Of a stretch of 64,000 nt of DNA, positions 27,591-38,802 are shown piece after piece. A model generated the notes under the pieces. That model was not told where the DNA came from, did not search any database, and saw only the letters and a list, made by a program, of their open reading frames with translations. The translations under genes and the position numbers were made by a program. The stretch is from Aedes albopictus (lineage: Eukaryota; Arthropoda; Insecta; Diptera; Culicidae), in the NCBI RefSeq assembly GCF_035046485.1, contig NC_085137.1, positions 11,052,252-11,116,251 on the forward strand, written 5' to 3'. Positions within the stretch are counted from its first letter, which is position 1, and each line of letters begins with the position of its first letter.

Positions 27591-28507
27591 AGCCAGCGGT
27601 AGCCAATTATTTATAGAAGCATAGCCCTGGATTCATTGTGTTTTCACCACTTTTGATTTGTCCGCTTTGTTCGAGTCCAAAAAGGGACTTTCAAGCCTTG
27701 CCGCTTTGGGATCGGTAGAGCTTGGTGGAGCGCCCCTAGCGTTGTGTTGACACGTTTTCTTCACCCTTGTACAACATTTGCATGAAGGTTTTTTCTTATA
27801 TACCGTTCCTGCTCTACGTGATTTGTCACCTCATGAACGTAGCCATAAAGCGAAAGGTAAGCCCCAATAAGCGACCCTCCGAGAATTAACCCTTGTACCC
27901 TCCGAGAGGTAGCAAGTTACAAAACAAGTCTCTCCAAATCGAAAAAAAAATCGGACTGAAACTCTACAAAATAATCTTTAAAAGTCATACTACATTTCAA
28001 CAAAAAAAAATGTTCCAACAGTTTTGGTTTTGGATAAGTCGTAAGCTGTCTAAGTAAAATCAAACTAAAAGTTTCATAAAAACTTCTTAATTTCTAAAAA
28101 AAAAGTTGGTTCTTTCCAAAACTTTGGACAGAGAAAAATCAAACTAATTTAGCAGGAACTTGACTCTGCAATTTATAGTTTTGGAATTGCTCTACAATTT
28201 AGTCGAAGATTTTCCTATGGATATCCAGTGATTTTTGTTAAGCAATCATAAGAAGATCGACAAATAGTTGCAGTCTTTCTCAAAAGAATCACAATATATC
28301 AATACATTTTGCCAGTAGGCAGTACTTTGAAGTTCTTACGACAAAAATCAAATCAATAGAAGTTTCGTACACTAATTTTTTTCTTGCTTCACATTTTTTT
28401 CGTCAAGTGAAATTTTGTGGGGGGTCCTGCTATTGCGTTTTTTTTACATGTTGATCGGTGAGAAAATGCTCCGAAAAATGAAGCTTATAATTTTGTCGTT
28501 TTTATTA
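27591..28507. other. No gene recognised
   Basis: A/T-rich intergenic sequence. No repeat boundary or coding frame was found. Confidence 0.35.
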
Positions 28508-29062
28508 CAGTAGACGTTCGATAAGTGCAACATGTTTACGGTTCAGTTACCGAATGAAATTCGCTAACTGCAACGACTGACAGCCGTCAAACAGTTGTCA
28601 ATTGCTGTTGGGCGCAGCCAGAATGCACTCAAAAACATCGCAATGCAGCTGTTGCATCTGAAAAACATCGAAACTGTTGACGTTTCGTTTTTGACAGATA
28701 GCGGTGCGATAACTGCAAAATTGTTGCACTTAGCGGACTTGCAGTTAAAAAGCATTGCAGTTAAACCACAGACAAACAGACGTAACACTTAGAACAAATT
28801 CCTTAAAAAATCATCGCTTAGTTTCACTATCACCAGCTGGTGACGTTATTGCGCGAAGCACTGAGCTTCGCCATATCGTCAACAGCAGGTGCTAGTGTTA
28901 AACCCTAAACGCGAATAAAAATGATGCGCGCGCCTCTGGTTGTGAAAGTAACAACTGCGAATATTTAAAATGATCGTTAAAACCGTGGGCGATGGAAATT
29001 TTGTCAATGTTACGTCTGTTTGTCTGTAGTTAAACCGTTAAACCGTTTGCACCCGTCGACTT
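28508..29062. mobile_element. pogo-like MITE, copy 3, interrupted and 3'-damaged
   Basis: Starts CAGTAGACGTTCGATAA after a TA, follows copies 1-2 up to AGTTAAAC at 28766, is interrupted by the CACAGA-family MITE, and resumes at 29029 with GTTAAACC...CCGTTTGCACC. The last ~20 bases no longer match, so the right terminus is lost. Confidence 0.75.
28767..29028. mobile_element. CACAGA-family MITE, copy 2 (nested, 7-bp TSD)
   Basis: CACAGACAAACAGACGT at the left, ACGTCTGTTTGTCTGTA at the right (last base changed), TSD GTTAAAC (28760-28766, 29029-29035). Inserted within a pogo-like MITE, so younger than it. Confidence 0.88.
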
Positions 29063-29782
29063 TCATTATTATTTCTCCGCACGAACAGTGCTCCGAAAGC
29101 GGAACTTTCTGCCCAAAAGGCACAGCCAGGCATACCATCAATCGACCTCGAAAGGAACTATCGCACCTGAGGAATTACCGTAATTTTGTTTCACATAATA
29201 GCCAGTTTCTACTTATTGTCGTCGCGATTGAAACCCGAAGTTTGCCCGACAATCGATTTTTCTCCAAAATCTATACGTGAAACCTAACGTCGGACGTAGT
29301 GCGCTAAGCTTCTATCCAGCGCACTTTGCCCGACTTACGTCCGACGCGCTGATTAGGAAAAAAATCGATTTTCGCGTGTCTAAAATTCCGATTTTCAACT
29401 ACACGAACAATATAGATCTGACATCTGACCATTAACCGTTATGTGTCCGACAAACTTTTTGCTCTTTTCTACACCGTGCTTTTCAAATGGGCGCTGGGTA
29501 CCCTGGTACCCTGTCGGCCACATAAGGGTTAAAAAATCTTTACTATCAGATCATACATTACAGCACCGATTGGACCATTCCAAATGCTACACGAGAAACT
29601 ATAACGTCAATCGTCACTTGCATTCGCGAGTTTCTACTCGGGTCGCCAACTGTCAAACGCGGCGGGGTGGCTGTCAAAATCGATTTTTCACGAGTGGGGA
29701 GGCTTGTTTGTTTACGAGTGTGATCAGAGAAGCGGGTCGCTTCTAAAAATTTTTTATCCAGCCGAGAAATTCCACTCGAACG
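29063..29782. promoter_or_regulatory. BAP18 upstream region
   Basis: Unique-looking sequence ahead of the BAP18 start, GC-richer near the gene. Around 29,283-29,345 a partly palindromic GTCGGACGTAGTGCGC / GCGCACTTTGCCCGACTTAC resembles the MITE at 35363-35579. No TATA box was identified; the transcription start cannot be placed. Confidence 0.4.
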
Positions 29783-30735
29783 ATGAATTCAGCTACAAAG
29801 GTAAGTTAATGTGCTAATTTAATCGCATCCGAAACTGTTGTCTAATCCAGTTGATCAAAATTTCAGGTTGGGGAGATTTTTACCGCGGCGGGAGCGGCGT
29901 TCAATCGTCTAGGCGAACTGACGATGCAGCTTCATCCATCGTCGGATTCTCCCACCGGGTAAGTTTCTCGTTTTGGTACCATTAATTATGTCCGTTTGTT
30001 GCGGTTAATTCGATAGTTACTGTGTCTTTCCCGAAAGGAGCAAATGGACAGATGAAGAAATCGATATGCTCCGCTCGGCGGTGGTGCGTTTCAGCGAAGA
30101 CCTGAATCAAGTCAGTCAACGGATCAAGGGAAGGACCGTGTAAGTAGAAATGTTTCTTCATCTGTCCGCTTGGATCCGGGGTAAGAGTGGTAAGCTGATC
30201 GATTGGTGTCTCGCATCGTTTTAGGTCACAAATACGCCAAACACTGAAGAAAAAAGCCTTCGAAGATGCCGGCGTTCAGATGAAGCAGCCAGCTCCCGCC
30301 CAACTTCCGCCGATCATCCCACCTCCGACGCAGACCATCCTGGTTCAGCAGCAGCAACCGGGCGGCATTCAACAACCGACGACCAGCGGGACGGACCAGC
30401 AGCCTACGTTGATCGTCAAGCAGGAGGATCACGAGTCCGGTGGAGCCAGCAGCAGCAACGACGCAGCAGGCACTGGCTACCTGAGCAAACCTTCCGATGT
30501 GAGCTGATTGTTCTCCTCTATGCATCCAAGTGACCTGTTTTTCCGTGTTTTTTTTTCTATGAAATTCCGTTGCCAAGACGACGACATGATGAACGACCCT
30601 TTCTTTGATTTGTTATAGATGATGATGACCCTGAATCGGCTCAACGTGCAAGAATCGGAAGCCGACGTCGAGGGCCTGGCGTCGTCCGAGGTCAAGCTCG
30701 AGTTCGAACCCGGCCCGGAGGAGGTCGCCGGGTGA
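29783..30735 (+). CDS. BAP18: BAP18 homologue, chromatin complex subunit (five exons)
   Basis: Exons 29783-29800, 29867-29958, 30038-30139, 30225-30498 and 30619-30735 have GT-AG junctions and matching phases; the product is 200 residues. It begins MNSATKVGEIFTAAG, contains LGELTMQLHP, then a SANT-like segment (KWTDEEIDMLRSAVVRF...RIKGRTVSQIRQTLKKK), then a low-complexity Pro/Gln linker and an acidic tail (EADVEGLASSEVKLEFEP). Order and motifs match human BAP18 (C17orf49), a ~172-residue H3K4me3-linked subunit of the BPTF-NURF and MLL complexes. The insect form has a longer Gln/Pro middle. Retention of intron 4 would end the protein two codons later (VS-stop). Introns are 66-120 bp, typical for the genus. 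Confidence 0.93.
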
Positions 30736-31115
30736 GATGAGGTGCCCTTTTACTTTAGTGTCGTCTCCCCGCGGCGGGGTTGATGTACGATTTGTACGAT
30801 TTATTTTTCATCCTGATTTTCGCGCGAAAGATAATTTATGACATTCTCATTTTGATTTTTTGAATGATTTTCTGTTCCATTGTTTCGGTCCATTCGGACT
30901 ACTTTGATTATGATATGTAATTTTGGAGCATTCGTGAGAGGCTCTCGATCATGACACGAAATAGCGAAAGCAATGAACTGAGAATAACTATTGTACCGAG
31001 ATGCTCGCCCAATAAGGGATGCATGTAGTAACTTAATCGATCGTAACGCGTTGTAACTGACTATCGGAAACACATGATTGTATGTAAAGTAATAAAGCTA
31101 ATCAATACACGTCAT
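30736..31115 (+). other. BAP18 3' UTR with poly(A) signal
   Basis: Follows the TGA stop. AATAAA at 31091-31096 is the likely cleavage signal. Satellite begins about 100 bp later. Confidence 0.6.
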
Positions 31116-31199
31116 AAATGATCTTATTTTTATATCTGCGAATCCATGGCGCTTTTCATAAACGTCGTGCTTGATTGAACGACACCTCTTCTTTCAGAA

Positions 31200-32265
31200 A
31201 TTGCTTCAGGGGATTCTTAAAAAAAATCCAGGGATTCTTTAAGAAATTTTCCCAAAGCTCTTTTCAGCTCTTTTCTTCCCTAAAAGAAATTTCTTCCTTT
31301 AGAAATTATTCTGTGGAATCCTTTTACAGCTCTGCCAGGGATTAAATATTTAAAAAATTCTGTCTCATATTCGGTAAGAAAATCTTTCAGCGATTGCTTC
31401 AAATCTGCTCCAGAAGTCTTCCAAAGATTTCTTCAGGGAATTCCCTATAAATGCCAATGGATTTATCCAGAAACTGCAGGTATTCCTCCAGAAATTTTTT
31501 TTATCAATAATTTTGAGTGATTCCAGCAGAATATTTTGCAGAGATTCTTCATTAGTTCCGCCTAGTTAAATATATTTACTCAGAAATTCATTCAGGATCT
31601 CATTCACGAATCTCTTTACTGAATAAATTTAATTTAAATTAAATTTAATTTTAAATTAAATTTAATAAATTTAATAGGAATTAGAAAAGAAGAAGTTTGC
31701 CCAGGAATATTTGCAGGCGTTTGTAATGTGTTTCTGGAGATATTCCAAAAGAGATTCCTTCGAAAAATACGTCCACTCCATGAGTACCTCCTGAAAATTC
31801 TCCAGTAACATTATCAGAGAACTTCGCCAGTATTTTTTTTTTTAATTTCTCAGCATTCTTTTACAAATTCTACCAAGATTTCCCAAAGAGTTTTTTGAGG
31901 CATTCCTCCACAAATTTCTTCAGACATTCCTCTAGGAATTCTTGCAAGAGTTCCTCCAGGAATTTCTTGAGAAATTCGACCGGAGATTTCTTCAGAAATT
32001 GCTTCAGGGATTCTTTCAGTTTCTCCAAAAAAGTGTTTGGTACCGTTCATCTGAATCTGAAATTACTGAAAGAATTTATAGATACATTTATGTTTGAATT
32101 GTTTGAAAAACAAAAATCCTGAAGAGATTTCCAAAAGACACCCTTGAGAAAACTCCGAAGGATTCTCAAAAAGCATGCAGCAGGAATTCCTGGAGAAAAT
32201 GCAAACAAAACAATGGAATATTTCTGGGGTAAAGCTCTGAATATATTTCTGAAGAATTTCCTGGA
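31200..32265 (-). repeat. Degenerate 24-bp satellite, minus orientation
   Basis: Phrases such as AGGGATTCCTTC, AGAAATTTCTTC and CCTCCAGGAATTC recur with a loose 24-bp period; it is the reverse complement of the block at 1-460. At 31,620-31,675 a short palindromic run of TTTAAATTTAAT is embedded. There are no genes. Confidence 0.75.
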
Positions 32266-32270
32266 GGAAT

Positions 32271-32399
32271 TCTTAGTTACCGTCGTAAAAAAAACTACCG
32301 GTTGGTTCGAGAGTTGAACGTAGAATGACATTTTTATTTTTCAATGTGTAATATAGGGTTACTACGATTAAATCCAGGTCCAAGCACCTACTACTCACA
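32271..32399 (-). repeat. copia 3' LTR
   Basis: 129 bp, differing from the 5' LTR at roughly a dozen positions, so the insertion is much older than the gypsy element. TSD GGAAT is adjacent. Confidence 0.85.
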
Positions 32400-33520
32400 C
32401 TCCTCCTCGATTGGATCTGGTTCTATTCCGATTATCCTCCGCAATGTCTCCAAACGTACTCGTTGAAGTGGCTTTGTGAGAATGTCGGCTAGCATTGTTT
32501 CGGTTGGGCAATACTCCAGTTTGAAAACTTCTTTCTGCTGCAAATCTCGTACAAAGACATACCGCACATCAATATGTTTGCTTCTGCGTTCGATCCGGTC
32601 ACCTTCAAAAAGTTTTATGCAGCTTTGATTATCCTCAAATACGACGATTGGTCCTGTATCTTTTTCAGCGATTTCTTCCAACAGTCCATTCGTTCAGCTC
32701 AGCTCTTGACAACCTTCTGCCAGGGAAATGAATTCCGCTTCATTTGAACTCAAGGCTACGCTTGTCTGCTTTCTCGAGCCCAAAACGATAACACCTCCCT
32801 CCATCGTACTTGATCATATAACCGGAATTCGACTTTCTATCCCTGCAATCGCCAGCGTAGTCTGCATCAACGTACTTCAGCTTGTGGTCTCTAGTTGCAT
32901 ATAAATATCGGAGAACCTTCTTTGCTTCATTCCAGTCTTGCTGACTCGGTGAACTAGATTTCTGGGCCAGTAACGAAACGCTTATGGATACATCCGGTCT
33001 AGTTTGCACTGCTATATACAGCAGGTTGTAGATCGACCCGAATTCCTGTTCAGTTGTTGTAACGATAAACGTCTACGTAAATTAGAATGAATTCTGTTAC
33101 TCCTGCTGCAGTCTTCCGCTTGTACAAACATTGATCTGTCCGGCATTGCTTGAATCCTAATTTCTTGAAAACTGAATCAACCGTTCGGTTCCAGACTCTC
33201 GCGGACTGCTTCAATCCGTATAAACTCCTCAAACGACTAACTTTACTATCGGGTCCAGTAGCGTATCCTTCGGATTGTTGCATATAGATTGTTTCCTCCA
33301 GTTTCCCGTTGAGATATGTCATTTTCACGTCCACATGCTTCACGAACATCTTTCTCTGGCTAGCAATCGTCAACAATGGACGGAAGGTAACTTGCTTGTC
33401 AACCGGCGCGAATACTTCATCGTAATCCACGCCGTACTTCTGCGTAAATCCTTGTGCCACGATCCTTGCTTTGTATCGGACGACATTTCCCTTCTCGATG
33501 GGTGATTTTATCGCCATTTC
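32391..33520 (-). pseudogene. copia reverse transcriptase and RNase H remnant
   Basis: Three frames read on the minus strand. 33517-33050 is RT (VRYKARIVAQGFTQKYGVDY, DEVFAPV, LNGKLEETIYMQQ, LYGLKQSARVWN, ending near LIYVDVY instead of YVDD). 33009-32740 is the connection (TRPDVSISVSLL, VLRYLYATRDHKL, DADYAGDCRDRKSNSGYM). 32681-32391 is the RNase H end (DNQSCIKL, RSKHIDVRYVFVRD, LADILTKPL). Stops and frameshifts separate them. Confidence 0.88.
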
Positions 33521-33879
33521 ATACTACACCTTGGTCTTAAATAAACACTTGCATCCAATCGCTTTCTTTCCGGCTGGTAGATCCACTAGGTCTCACGTGC
33601 AGTTCCTCAGTAGTGCTTCGTGTTCCTCATCCATGGCAGCTCTCCACAGCTGCGCATCGTTGCCATCCAATGCTTCTGTTGGAGTTCAGGGATCTCTGAT
33701 GCACCGTACTGCTTTCAAACCATGATTCGGATGGGGTGCCTCATTGATCTCGGGTTGCGGGTTCGCATGACTGGTTGATGGTTCCTCGAGTTGCGGGTTC
33801 GCACGACTGGTTGTTGCTCGTAATATATCTGTAATAGGGTACGACGACAGACCTTTGATTGGTAAATAAAGAGTCAATA

Positions 33880-34480
33880 TACTTGCTGGGGAATGCGCGC
33901 TCCTGCCACTGCGCCTCGACAACGGTGGTGTTCCGAAGGTTCGCTCGAACTCAATCGTCAAGGGCTCACCTGCGGGACGGAAGAAGGACCAAAAATGTTC
34001 CGAAGGTTCGCTCGAACTCAATCGTCAAGGGCTCACCTGCAGCACGGACGTTTGGCTTCTGGGCAGCGTGTTGGGGGGGAAGCACCAGGTTCGGCTTCGG
34101 CTCAGGTTTCAACTCACTTGCACCACAGTCACATCACCAAAACTACTGTACAGGGGTTCGTTTCTCGACGATTGACTACTTAAGCACTTATTTGGAATCT
34201 TTTACTAATTTATTTAAAAACCTATTTTATATATCAAGCATTTACAAGTTAATTTTATATTCTAAACTTCGACAATGTGCGTCCTGTACGCACGAGCAAA
34301 TTTTCACTTCTGGTGCAAAATTCAAATTCAGCCCACGGCCCACGCTTGCTGCGATTGCGGTTGGGTCGTTGCTACGGCAACGACGGCAGCCCGCTCACGG
34401 TTGGCTCGACGTCGGGCGCCTGCGGTGCCCGAGTAAAAATGTATGTTTAGCAAATTTTGTTCGCAACAGGTGGATTTGAA
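33880..34480. repeat. Foreign insert or duplication inside the copia element
   Basis: A ~50-bp segment containing TTCCGAAGGTTCGCTCGAAC is present twice (33937-33984 and 33997-34045). The following GC-rich to A/T-rich 400 bp has no copia coding sense and may be a solo LTR of another family. Protease and integrase should have been here. Confidence 0.4.
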
Positions 34481-34612
34481 GTTGTTCGTGGAGGATTCGC
34501 CATTATAGTCACGTCACCAGAATCATCAGAACTATCTTCATGACTTCATGATTGCTTTCAGTTTGCGAAACTTCTGATTCTTGTAAATCTTCGTCATCAG
34601 AATCGACTTGAA

Positions 34613-34909
34613 TCACGTCATCATTAGGTACCTCCTGGTGTCCGCTTTCCTCAGCATTGGGTGGCTGTACATTGTCCGGGTTAGAATAGGAATTTCTGCC
34701 AAGAGTTCAGATATCTCAAATCCAACCCCGCGTAGTTGGTGCGCTGCAGAGATGATTTCGTTGACGTAGGAATCCATTGAATCGCATGATGAGAAACTTG
34801 TAGTGATGAGTTTCCTCAGCAAACCTACACGCCTGGTAAAGCCCATTACCACTTCGCGAACCGTCTTCGCATCTTTAACATGAACGTAGTTCACGGGATC
34901 CAGGAGCAA
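34613..34909 (-). pseudogene. copia gag fragment
   Basis: Minus-strand frame with VKDAKTVREVVMGFTRRVGL, LRKLITTSFSSCDSMDSYVN and LRGVGFEISELLAEI, matching the UBN2/Gag layout of copia elements (the usual 'L...LP..W......E..RG' stretch). The start and the zinc knuckle are lost. Confidence 0.7.
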
Positions 34910-35229
34910 AATTAGCTTTGCGCGAGCCTTACGGTTCTTACTGCATCAACCACAGCGTGTTCTTCAGCTACAGCAGGGGGCTTCACAACTTCCCAGAGGT
35001 CCTCTAATTCCAGGAACTTTTTAACAGCGAATTTCCATGTTGTTCAGTTGTCCCGGCCGGTCAATCGCTCTATTGAAGGTAAACTGGAAAGGCTGTGACT
35101 GTAACGAGTCGCTTGAGGATTCTCTTTTCTTCCGAATGCTGCTTGGAAACCATCTTCCATTCCGCTTACTCAAGGGTTTGCGGTAAACATTTTCGTTACG
35201 TGAAAGTTTTTCAGTATGGGCCCATAACC

Positions 35230-35358
35230 TCTTAGTTACCGTCGTAGAAAGAATTACCGGTTGGTTCGAGAGTTGAACATAGAATTACAGCTTTATTTTT
35301 CAATGTGTAATATAGAGTTACTATGATTCAATCCAGGTCCATGCGCCTACTACTAACA
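35230..35358 (-). repeat. copia 5' LTR
   Basis: 129 bp; the initiator tRNA-Met-like primer-binding site lies just inside (35219-35233 on the plus strand). The right neighbour, a MITE, begins immediately at 35363. Confidence 0.85.
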
Positions 35359-35362
35359 GGAA

Positions 35363-35579
35363 TATTGTGGATTTAGCACCAAATTGGTGTCGGAAGTAAC
35401 TTCATTGACTTCCGCTGCCTTTCCTATGCGTTAAACAAAACGTCGGAAGTAGTGCGCTGTATAGTAAATCTGATGCTCTATACAGCGCACTACTTCCGAC
35501 GTTATGTTTAACGCATAGGAAAGGCAGCGGAAGTCAATGAAGTTACTTCCGACACCAATTTAGTGCTAAATCCACAATA
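35363..35579. mobile_element. Palindromic MITE with ~105-bp arms
   Basis: TATTGTGGATTTAGCAC at 35363 pairs with its reverse complement ending at 35579; pairing runs almost unbroken to a loop near 35,468-35,476 (TAAATCTGATG). The core ACGTCGGAAGTAGTGCGC is shared in part with 29,283-29,345. The termini touch the copia TSD, so copia inserted beside or at its end. Confidence 0.75.
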
Positions 35580-38427
35580 CCTAGAAGAACTCGTTGGGAT
35601 ACCTCTGGAGGAATTCTTACAAGAATTTCTTGTACAATTCCTGAACGGATTAATAAACAAAAACGCCAGAAACAATTTTTGAAAAAAAAAATCTGCAGGA
35701 AACACATCATACATTTTATAAGAGACATTTCTGAATAGAATAGTTTGAAGGAATGTTTGAATGAATACCCGAAAAAAGTGGAGAACCTTCATTAGGCAGG
35801 TATTCAAACATTTCTTGTAAAAAATCTTGAGTGATGAAAAACAAAAAAAAAGTGAAGTAATTTCTGAACGGTCTCCTGAGAAAATCTCGAAAAATATTCT
35901 TGAAGAATCAGAATAAAGATCAGAATGAAACCTATACGGAATTTATGAGGCAAGAACTTCCGAATAAACTTCAAGAAAAATCTCTTGAGTAAAATAAAAT
36001 AAATTTCTTAAGAAATTCCAAGGGTTGATGGATTGATTGATTTGTCTTTATTATATAGACTTTCAGCCCTTAGCTGGTTCGTCTCTTTCCAGGAATCGTT
36101 AAAAGTATTCCTGGAGAATTCTAGCAAAAAATACATGTAAGAACCTCTGAAGGAATTTCAACAAATGTTTCTGAAAGAATTTCTAGAAATAAACCTATTT
36201 TCTGAAGAAATTCCTGCAAGAATCTTTGAAGAAATTTTCAAAGAAATTCCTGCTGAAATCTCTGGGATAAATTCCTGCCTGAAACTGTTAAGAAACTTCG
36301 CTGGAATTGCATTTGTCAAGGAATCTATGGAGGAATACATGGAATAACCCGTGGACTGTTCTCAAGAAGAATCTTTTGAGTAATTTCTTGTGATACTTAT
36401 AAAAAAAATCCAAGGAAAATTCCTGGTAGAATTCCTGAGATTTTTTTTTTTTTTTTTCAAAGAAATGCATGGGTAGGAATATATTTTGAAGAGATACCTG
36501 GAGGAATTGTCGCTGAAATCATTCAAGGAATTAATGCAAAGAATTTCTTTCTGCATTCCAAAATAAAACTTCGGTAAATGCCGAAAGAACTCCTGATGGA
36601 AGTTCTGGCAGTTTCTGTTCTTTTATTATAGTACTATCGGCAGGATTAGGAAACATCCTTCTATTAAAATGCATAAAGAGAACTATTGAAATCATTTTCG
36701 TGGGGGCATACCATTGTGGGAGGCGCTGAAACTTTGAGTAACCACCTCTGATTTTACCATGACACGGAAGCTTCCTCAGGAAGTTCTTTAGGAGACCCCT
36801 TAGGAATTACTCCAGAAGTTCCTACAGGGATTCCTATACAGGAGTTCTTTCAGGGGCTCCTCTTGGAATTCCTTTAGAGAATTCTCTAAAAGTTTAATCG
36901 GGGATTACTCCAGAAGTTTCATCAAGGATTCCCCTAAAAATTTCTCTAGATAATCCAACAGGAATTCCTGCAGGGATACATTCAGGGATTTCTGTCAGGG
37001 ATTTCTTTAGAATTATTATCAGGGATTCCTCCATTAGTTCTTTGAGGGATCTCTCCAGAAGTTCATTCAGAGATTTTTGAAGGAGTTCATTCAGGGATTC
37101 CTCCAAGAGTTCTTCCAGGACTTTCTCCAGCAGTTCCTTCGAGGGTTTTTCTGGAAGTTCCGTCAGAAATCTCTCCAGATGTTTTGTCGGAAATCCCTCC
37201 TGGAGTTCTTCAAGAGATTCTTCCAGGATTTCATTCAGGGATGCTTTTAGGAGTTTCTTCAGGACAGGATTTTAATCAAGGTTTTCTTCAGAAATAGGGA
37301 TTTCTACAGCTGTTCCGTCAAAGATACTTCCATGAGTTCTTGCTTCTGGATTTGTTTCAGGAAATCTCTTCTAGAGGACCTTCTGGGTTTCTTTTAGGAT
37401 TAATTCAGATATCTCCGGTTAATTCAGATTTCTCCAGAAGTCTTTGCAGGAAATATTTCAGGAGTTTTTTTAAGGGATATCTTCAGGGTTTTCTCCATGA
37501 GTTCTTCCGGGGATTCCTCTAGGAGCTCCATCAGAAAATCTTCTAGGAGTTCATTTAAAGATTCCTATAGGAGTTCTCTCCAGTAGTTCGATTTATGCTT
37601 TATTCTATTATTTTTTTATGAGCAGGGAAAAGCCCACTGGAGGTGAACTCCTTTCGAGCTTCTTCCTCCAACAGGCATAAACCTACTACTAGTTCCTTAG
37701 AGAATTTTCCTTATAGTTTTATCTGTAATTCCTACAGGAGTCCCCTTAGTAATTACTCCAAAAGTTCCTAAAGGGATTCCTATACAGGAGTTCTTTCAGG
37801 GTCTTCTCTTGGAATTCCTTTAGAGAATCCTCTAGATATTTAATCAGGGATTACTCCAGGAGGTCCATCAAGAATTCCCCTAAAAATTTCTCTAGATAAC
37901 CCAACAGAAATTCCTGCAAGGATAAATTTAGGGATTCCTACTAAATTCCCGTCAGGGACTTCTTTAGGGTTACAATCAGGGATTTCTCCATTAGTTCTTA
38001 GAGAGATCTCTCCAGAAGTTCATTGAGAGATTTTTGAAAGATTTCATTCAGGGATTCCTCCAGGAGTTCTTACAGGGCTCTCTTCAGAAGTTCCTTCGAG
38101 GGTTTTTTCGATTTTTGGAAGTTCCGTCAGAGATCTTCGGTTGGAGTTCTTCAAGAGATGTTCCAGGATTTTATTCAGAGATGCCTACAGGAGTTTCTTC
38201 AGGTTCCCTAGGATTATAAATAGAGATCTTTCAGAAGTTCATTCGGAGATTCTTTCAGGACACTCAGTTTCTACTTGGATTTCTCCAAATGTTTCTTCGT
38301 AAGTCCCTTCAGTGATCACTCCAGGAGCTCCTTTAGGGTATCGTTATGTAATTCCTTGAGGGATTACTCTAGAACTTTGATCAATGATTTCTTTTGAAGT
38401 TCCTTAAGGAATTTCTCAAGGAGTTCT
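35580..38427 (-). repeat. 24-bp satellite block, clearest stretch 36,780-38,420
   Basis: From 37,020 to 37,260 ten successive 24-bp units can be written in register (for example AGGGATTCCTCCATTAGTTC...; AGGGATCTCTCCAGAAGTTC...). Two segments (36,780-37,100 and 37,725-38,040) resemble each other over 300 bp, so segmental duplication shaped the block. The 35,580-36,560 part is in the opposite sense and more worn. No gene. Confidence 0.85.
36024..36085 (-). mobile_element. ~60-bp LINE tail, second copy
   Basis: The minus strand reads GAGACGAACCAGCTAAGGGC...ATAAAGACAAATCAATC, the same tail as 599-654. Flanks TTCCAAGG and TTCCAGG look like an imperfect TSD. Confidence 0.75.
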
Positions 38428-38431
38428 TTAA

Positions 38432-38798
38432 CCTTTCAGGACGCGCGCCTGAAACTTCACCGCACTCACGTGGTATACGACGAGCGAAGTTATTGGATAG
38501 TGTTGTATCACAGATAAACAGACGTAACACTTAGAACAAATTCCTTAAAAAATCATCGCTCAGTTAAACGATCACTAGCTGGTGACGATATTGCGCGAAG
38601 TACTGAGCTTCGCCATATCGTCAATAGCAGGCGCTAGTGTGAAACGTCAAACGCGAATAAAAATGATGCGCGCGCCTCTGGTTGTGAAAGTAACAACTGT
38701 GGAGATTTAAAATGATTGTTAAAATCGTGGGCGATGGAAAATTTGTCAGTGCTACGTCTGTTTGTTGTACTTTTTACAACGGCGTGCGTCCTGAAAGG
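38432..38798. mobile_element. TTAA-flanked MITE (piggyBac-like ends) hosting another MITE
   Basis: Ends CCTTTCAGGACGC and GCGTCCTGAAAGG form a perfect 13-bp inverted repeat (17 with one mismatch) between TTAA at 38428-38431 and 38799-38802. Removing the nested element leaves about 105 bp. Confidence 0.85.
38509..38763. mobile_element. CACAGA-family MITE, copy 3 (nested)
   Basis: Starts CACAGATAAACAGACGT and is close to copy 2 through its length (AACACTTAGAACAAATTCC; GATGCGCGCGCCTCTGG). The right end stops at CGTCTGTTT, about 7 bp short of the family terminus; TSD GTTGTAT / GTTGTAC (38502-38508, 38764-38770). It interrupts the TTAA MITE. Confidence 0.85.
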
Positions 38799-38802
38799 TT
38801 AA

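Larger units (their letters stand above)
32271..35358 (-). mobile_element. Ty1/copia retrotransposon, old and internally deleted
   Basis: 129-bp direct repeats at 32271-32399 and 35230-35358 are diverged LTRs (TGT...AGA on the minus strand) with a 5-bp TSD GGAAT (32266-32270, 35359-35363). Next to the 5' LTR the minus strand reads GAGGTTATGGGCCCA, like the site by which Drosophila copia pairs with an internal part of initiator tRNA-Met. A purine tract GAGGAGGAG precedes the 3' LTR. At ~3.1 kb it is well short of the ~5 kb expected; integrase and protease are missing. Confidence 0.88.

Noticed and set aside
30499..30507. BAP18 ending after exon 4 (VS-stop)
   Set aside because: GTGAGC donor and a matching acceptor at 30619 extend it into the expected acidic C-terminus.
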